A DNA stretch of 35,305 nt from Saprospiraceae bacterium (GTDB lineage Bacteria; Bacteroidota; Bacteroidia; Chitinophagales; Saprospiraceae). The notes beneath the pieces were generated by a model. It saw only the letters and a program-made list of their open reading frames with translations. It ran no database searches and was not told the origin of the DNA. The stretch is from assembly GCA_028282725.1 (NCBI GenBank), contig JANQHF010000020.1:1-35305 (forward strand), written 5' to 3'. Each line of letters opens with the position of its first letter. The first letter of the stretch is position 1. Both the position numbers and the translations under genes were made by a program. Positions 34,138 to 35,305 of this stretch are shown here, piece after piece.

Positions 34138-34890
34138 ATGTTCTGGGACCAAATTACATCACCACAATTAGATCAGGTTGACAGGAATACCCCTGTAATT
34201 TTTCCGATTTCGGCTACTGAACAGCACGGTGCGCATTTGCCATTGGCAACAGACCGGATGATCGGTCAGCATTTTTGCAGTATTCTGAACAATGAAATGG
34301 AGGATCGCGTCCTGATCCTGCCTATGTTAGGTATTGGATGTTCAGAACATCACAAAGACTTCTGCGGAAGTTTATCACTGGAACATGTACACTTTATGCA
34401 TCAGCTTACAGATATCGCCAATTGTATTGTCCACTACGGATTTAAGAATATCCTGGTTCTGAATAGCCATGGAGGCAACCAGGCCATCGGACAGACATTT
34501 ATCGAATCATTCGGGTACAGGAATCCGGGTGTGCGGATCGCTCTGGCAACATGGTGGAAAATTGCATTGAGGGAATTGATAGAATTAAATGAATCAGGTC
34601 CCCGAGGAGCAGGTCATGCCGGTGAATTGGAAACGTCATTGATGCTCTTGATCGCACCCGAATTGGTGCATTTGGATCAAATCAAACCCAAAAGCAATAT
34701 TCCCACCTTCGATTGGGCTGAAGGAGACATGTTGTATGGGGCGGATGCAAGTTTATACAGGACTATGAAAGAGATGACAGGTGAGGGAGTCTTTGGTGAC
34801 GCATCTCATGCGAGTAAAGAAAAGGGTCAGCAGATTACGAAAGTTGTCGTGAACAAGTTGCTGAAGATGATCACCGATCTGTCAACTTAA
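34138..34890 (+). CDS. Creatininase-family amidohydrolase
   Basis: A 250-aa protein of the creatininase family (PF02633). Metal-binding motifs are E28-Q-H30 (SATEQHGAHLPLATD, with D39), H111 (NSHGGN) and E163 (GHAGELETS). Besides creatinine amidohydrolase, the family includes enzymes that open cyclic amides and a ring-keto hydrolase of inositol breakdown (IolN), so a ring-opening or amide-hydrolysing step in the neighbouring catabolic set is plausible. No signal peptide is present, and the length is typical of the family. It is the last plus-strand gene of the cluster. The substrate is unknown. Confidence 0.92.
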   Translation: MFWDQITSPQLDQVDRNTPVIFPISATEQHGAHLPLATDRMIGQHFCSILNNEMEDRVLILPMLGIGCSEHHKDFCGSLSLEHVHFMHQLTDIANCIVHYGFKNILVLNSHGGNQAIGQTFIESFGYRNPGVRIALATWWKIALRELIELNESGPRGAGHAGELETSLMLLIAPELVHLDQIKPKSNIPTFDWAEGDMLYGADASLYRTMKEMTGEGVFGDASHASKEKGQQITKVVVNKLLKMITDLST

Positions 34891-35305
34891 TATCGGGACA
34901 CAACAATCTTCAATATCAATGTCAATCTCAAAATTCACCCTTAGGCACCCTTTGACAGGCTCAGGATTCAACATTCACTCAATCAATCATGGACCCAATC
35001 ATTCAATCATTCATTGACTGACTAAGACTTCGCACATGCGGCCTGATGTGCCTGCCCGAAAGAACTCATCCCGCCATAGGCGGAGCAAGTGCCCACCTTA
35101 AAAGTTGAGCGATGGATACTTCAACTGAAAATTCAAAACTCAGCATTCAAAAGTTGCTGACGTCATCCCGTACTTTCGCAATGCGAATTGTCGGGACATA
35201 ATTCACCACAGATTGACACAGATTAGCACAGATATCAATCATTTGCTCATGAAGGCTTCGCCTTGTATAACCTGATATGCCTGCCCGCAAGAACTCATCC
35301 CGCCA
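34891..35305. other. Gene-free right end with REP-like hairpins and short repeats
   Basis: No gene is seen in these 415 bp. Contents: CAATCAT/TCATTCA-rich short repeats (34980-35020); a hairpin with outer arms TCCCG (35166-35170) / CGGGA (35192-35196) and a perfect inner TTCGCAATGCGAA (35175-35187); three 10-bp CACAGATTNA-type units (35207-35236); and the duplicated block listed separately. A CCTTTGACAGGCTCAGGA segment (34949-34966) resembles the CCTTCGACTACGCTCAGGA segment near 8057. Confidence 0.6.
35042..35076. repeat. 35-bp direct repeat, copy 1 (second copy 35271-35305)
   Basis: CCTGATGTGCCTGCCCGAAAG and the following bases through CATCCCGCCA recur at 35271-35305 with two mismatches in 35. 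The second copy runs into the window edge, so the repeat unit may be longer. The two are 229 bp apart, with the palindromic hairpin and the 10-bp units between them. Confidence 0.75.

Overview
The window reads as chromosomal DNA of a member of Bacteroidota, possibly from the Saprospiria/Cytophagia side, although the exact lineage cannot be fixed from sequence alone. The signs are a SusC/SusD outer-membrane pair, a type IX secretion (type B, gliding-associated) sorting domain, LytS/LytTR-type signalling, lipoproteins whose lipidated Cys is followed by acidic residues (the surface-export pattern of this phylum), non-ATG starts, weak ribosome-binding sites, and REP-like intergenic hairpins. No rRNA, tRNA, CRISPR array, phage or intact transposase was seen.

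Left part (1-8478). A minus-strand signalling operon encodes a LytS-type histidine kinase, a degenerate paralogue of that kinase lacking the catalytic residues, and a LytTR response regulator; the genes abut or overlap by one base. Divergent from it are a small secreted protein and a beta-lactamase-fold serine hydrolase with a membrane tail. A repeat-rich spacer, an HSL-type alpha/beta hydrolase and a second repeat-rich spacer (two 99-bp REP-like copies and a 30-bp triplet) follow.

Middle part on the minus strand (8479-15293). In transcription order: a surface lipoprotein with a sugar-dehydrogenase-like propeller and cytochrome c domain, a Tat-exported enolase-superfamily enzyme, a ParD/ParE toxin-antitoxin pair, and a TctC-TctB-TctA tripartite carboxylate transporter with a lipoprotein binding component. 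My inference is a route in which a sugar is oxidised outside the cytoplasm, its acid is dehydrated, and the resulting carboxylate is imported.

Right part on the plus strand (15505-34890). A secreted T9SS-sorted protein, a DUF5107-TPR protein followed closely by a LacI-family regulator, SusC, SusD, an FG-GAP/ASPIC lipoprotein, an RraA-type aldolase, a short-chain dehydrogenase, a second enolase-superfamily protein with an altered metal-ligand position, an NTF2-like/RidA fusion and a creatininase-family hydrolase. The SusCD locus has no recognisable glycoside hydrolase or polysaccharide lyase; its enzymes look like small-molecule (sugar-acid or cyclic-acid) catabolism. Near-identical palindromes with a central CpG lie upstream of the T9SS gene (also facing the dehydrogenase/enolase operon), the DUF5107-lacI pair and susC. 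I propose these are operators of the LacI-family protein, which would join both strands into one regulon. The last 415 bp hold only repeats.
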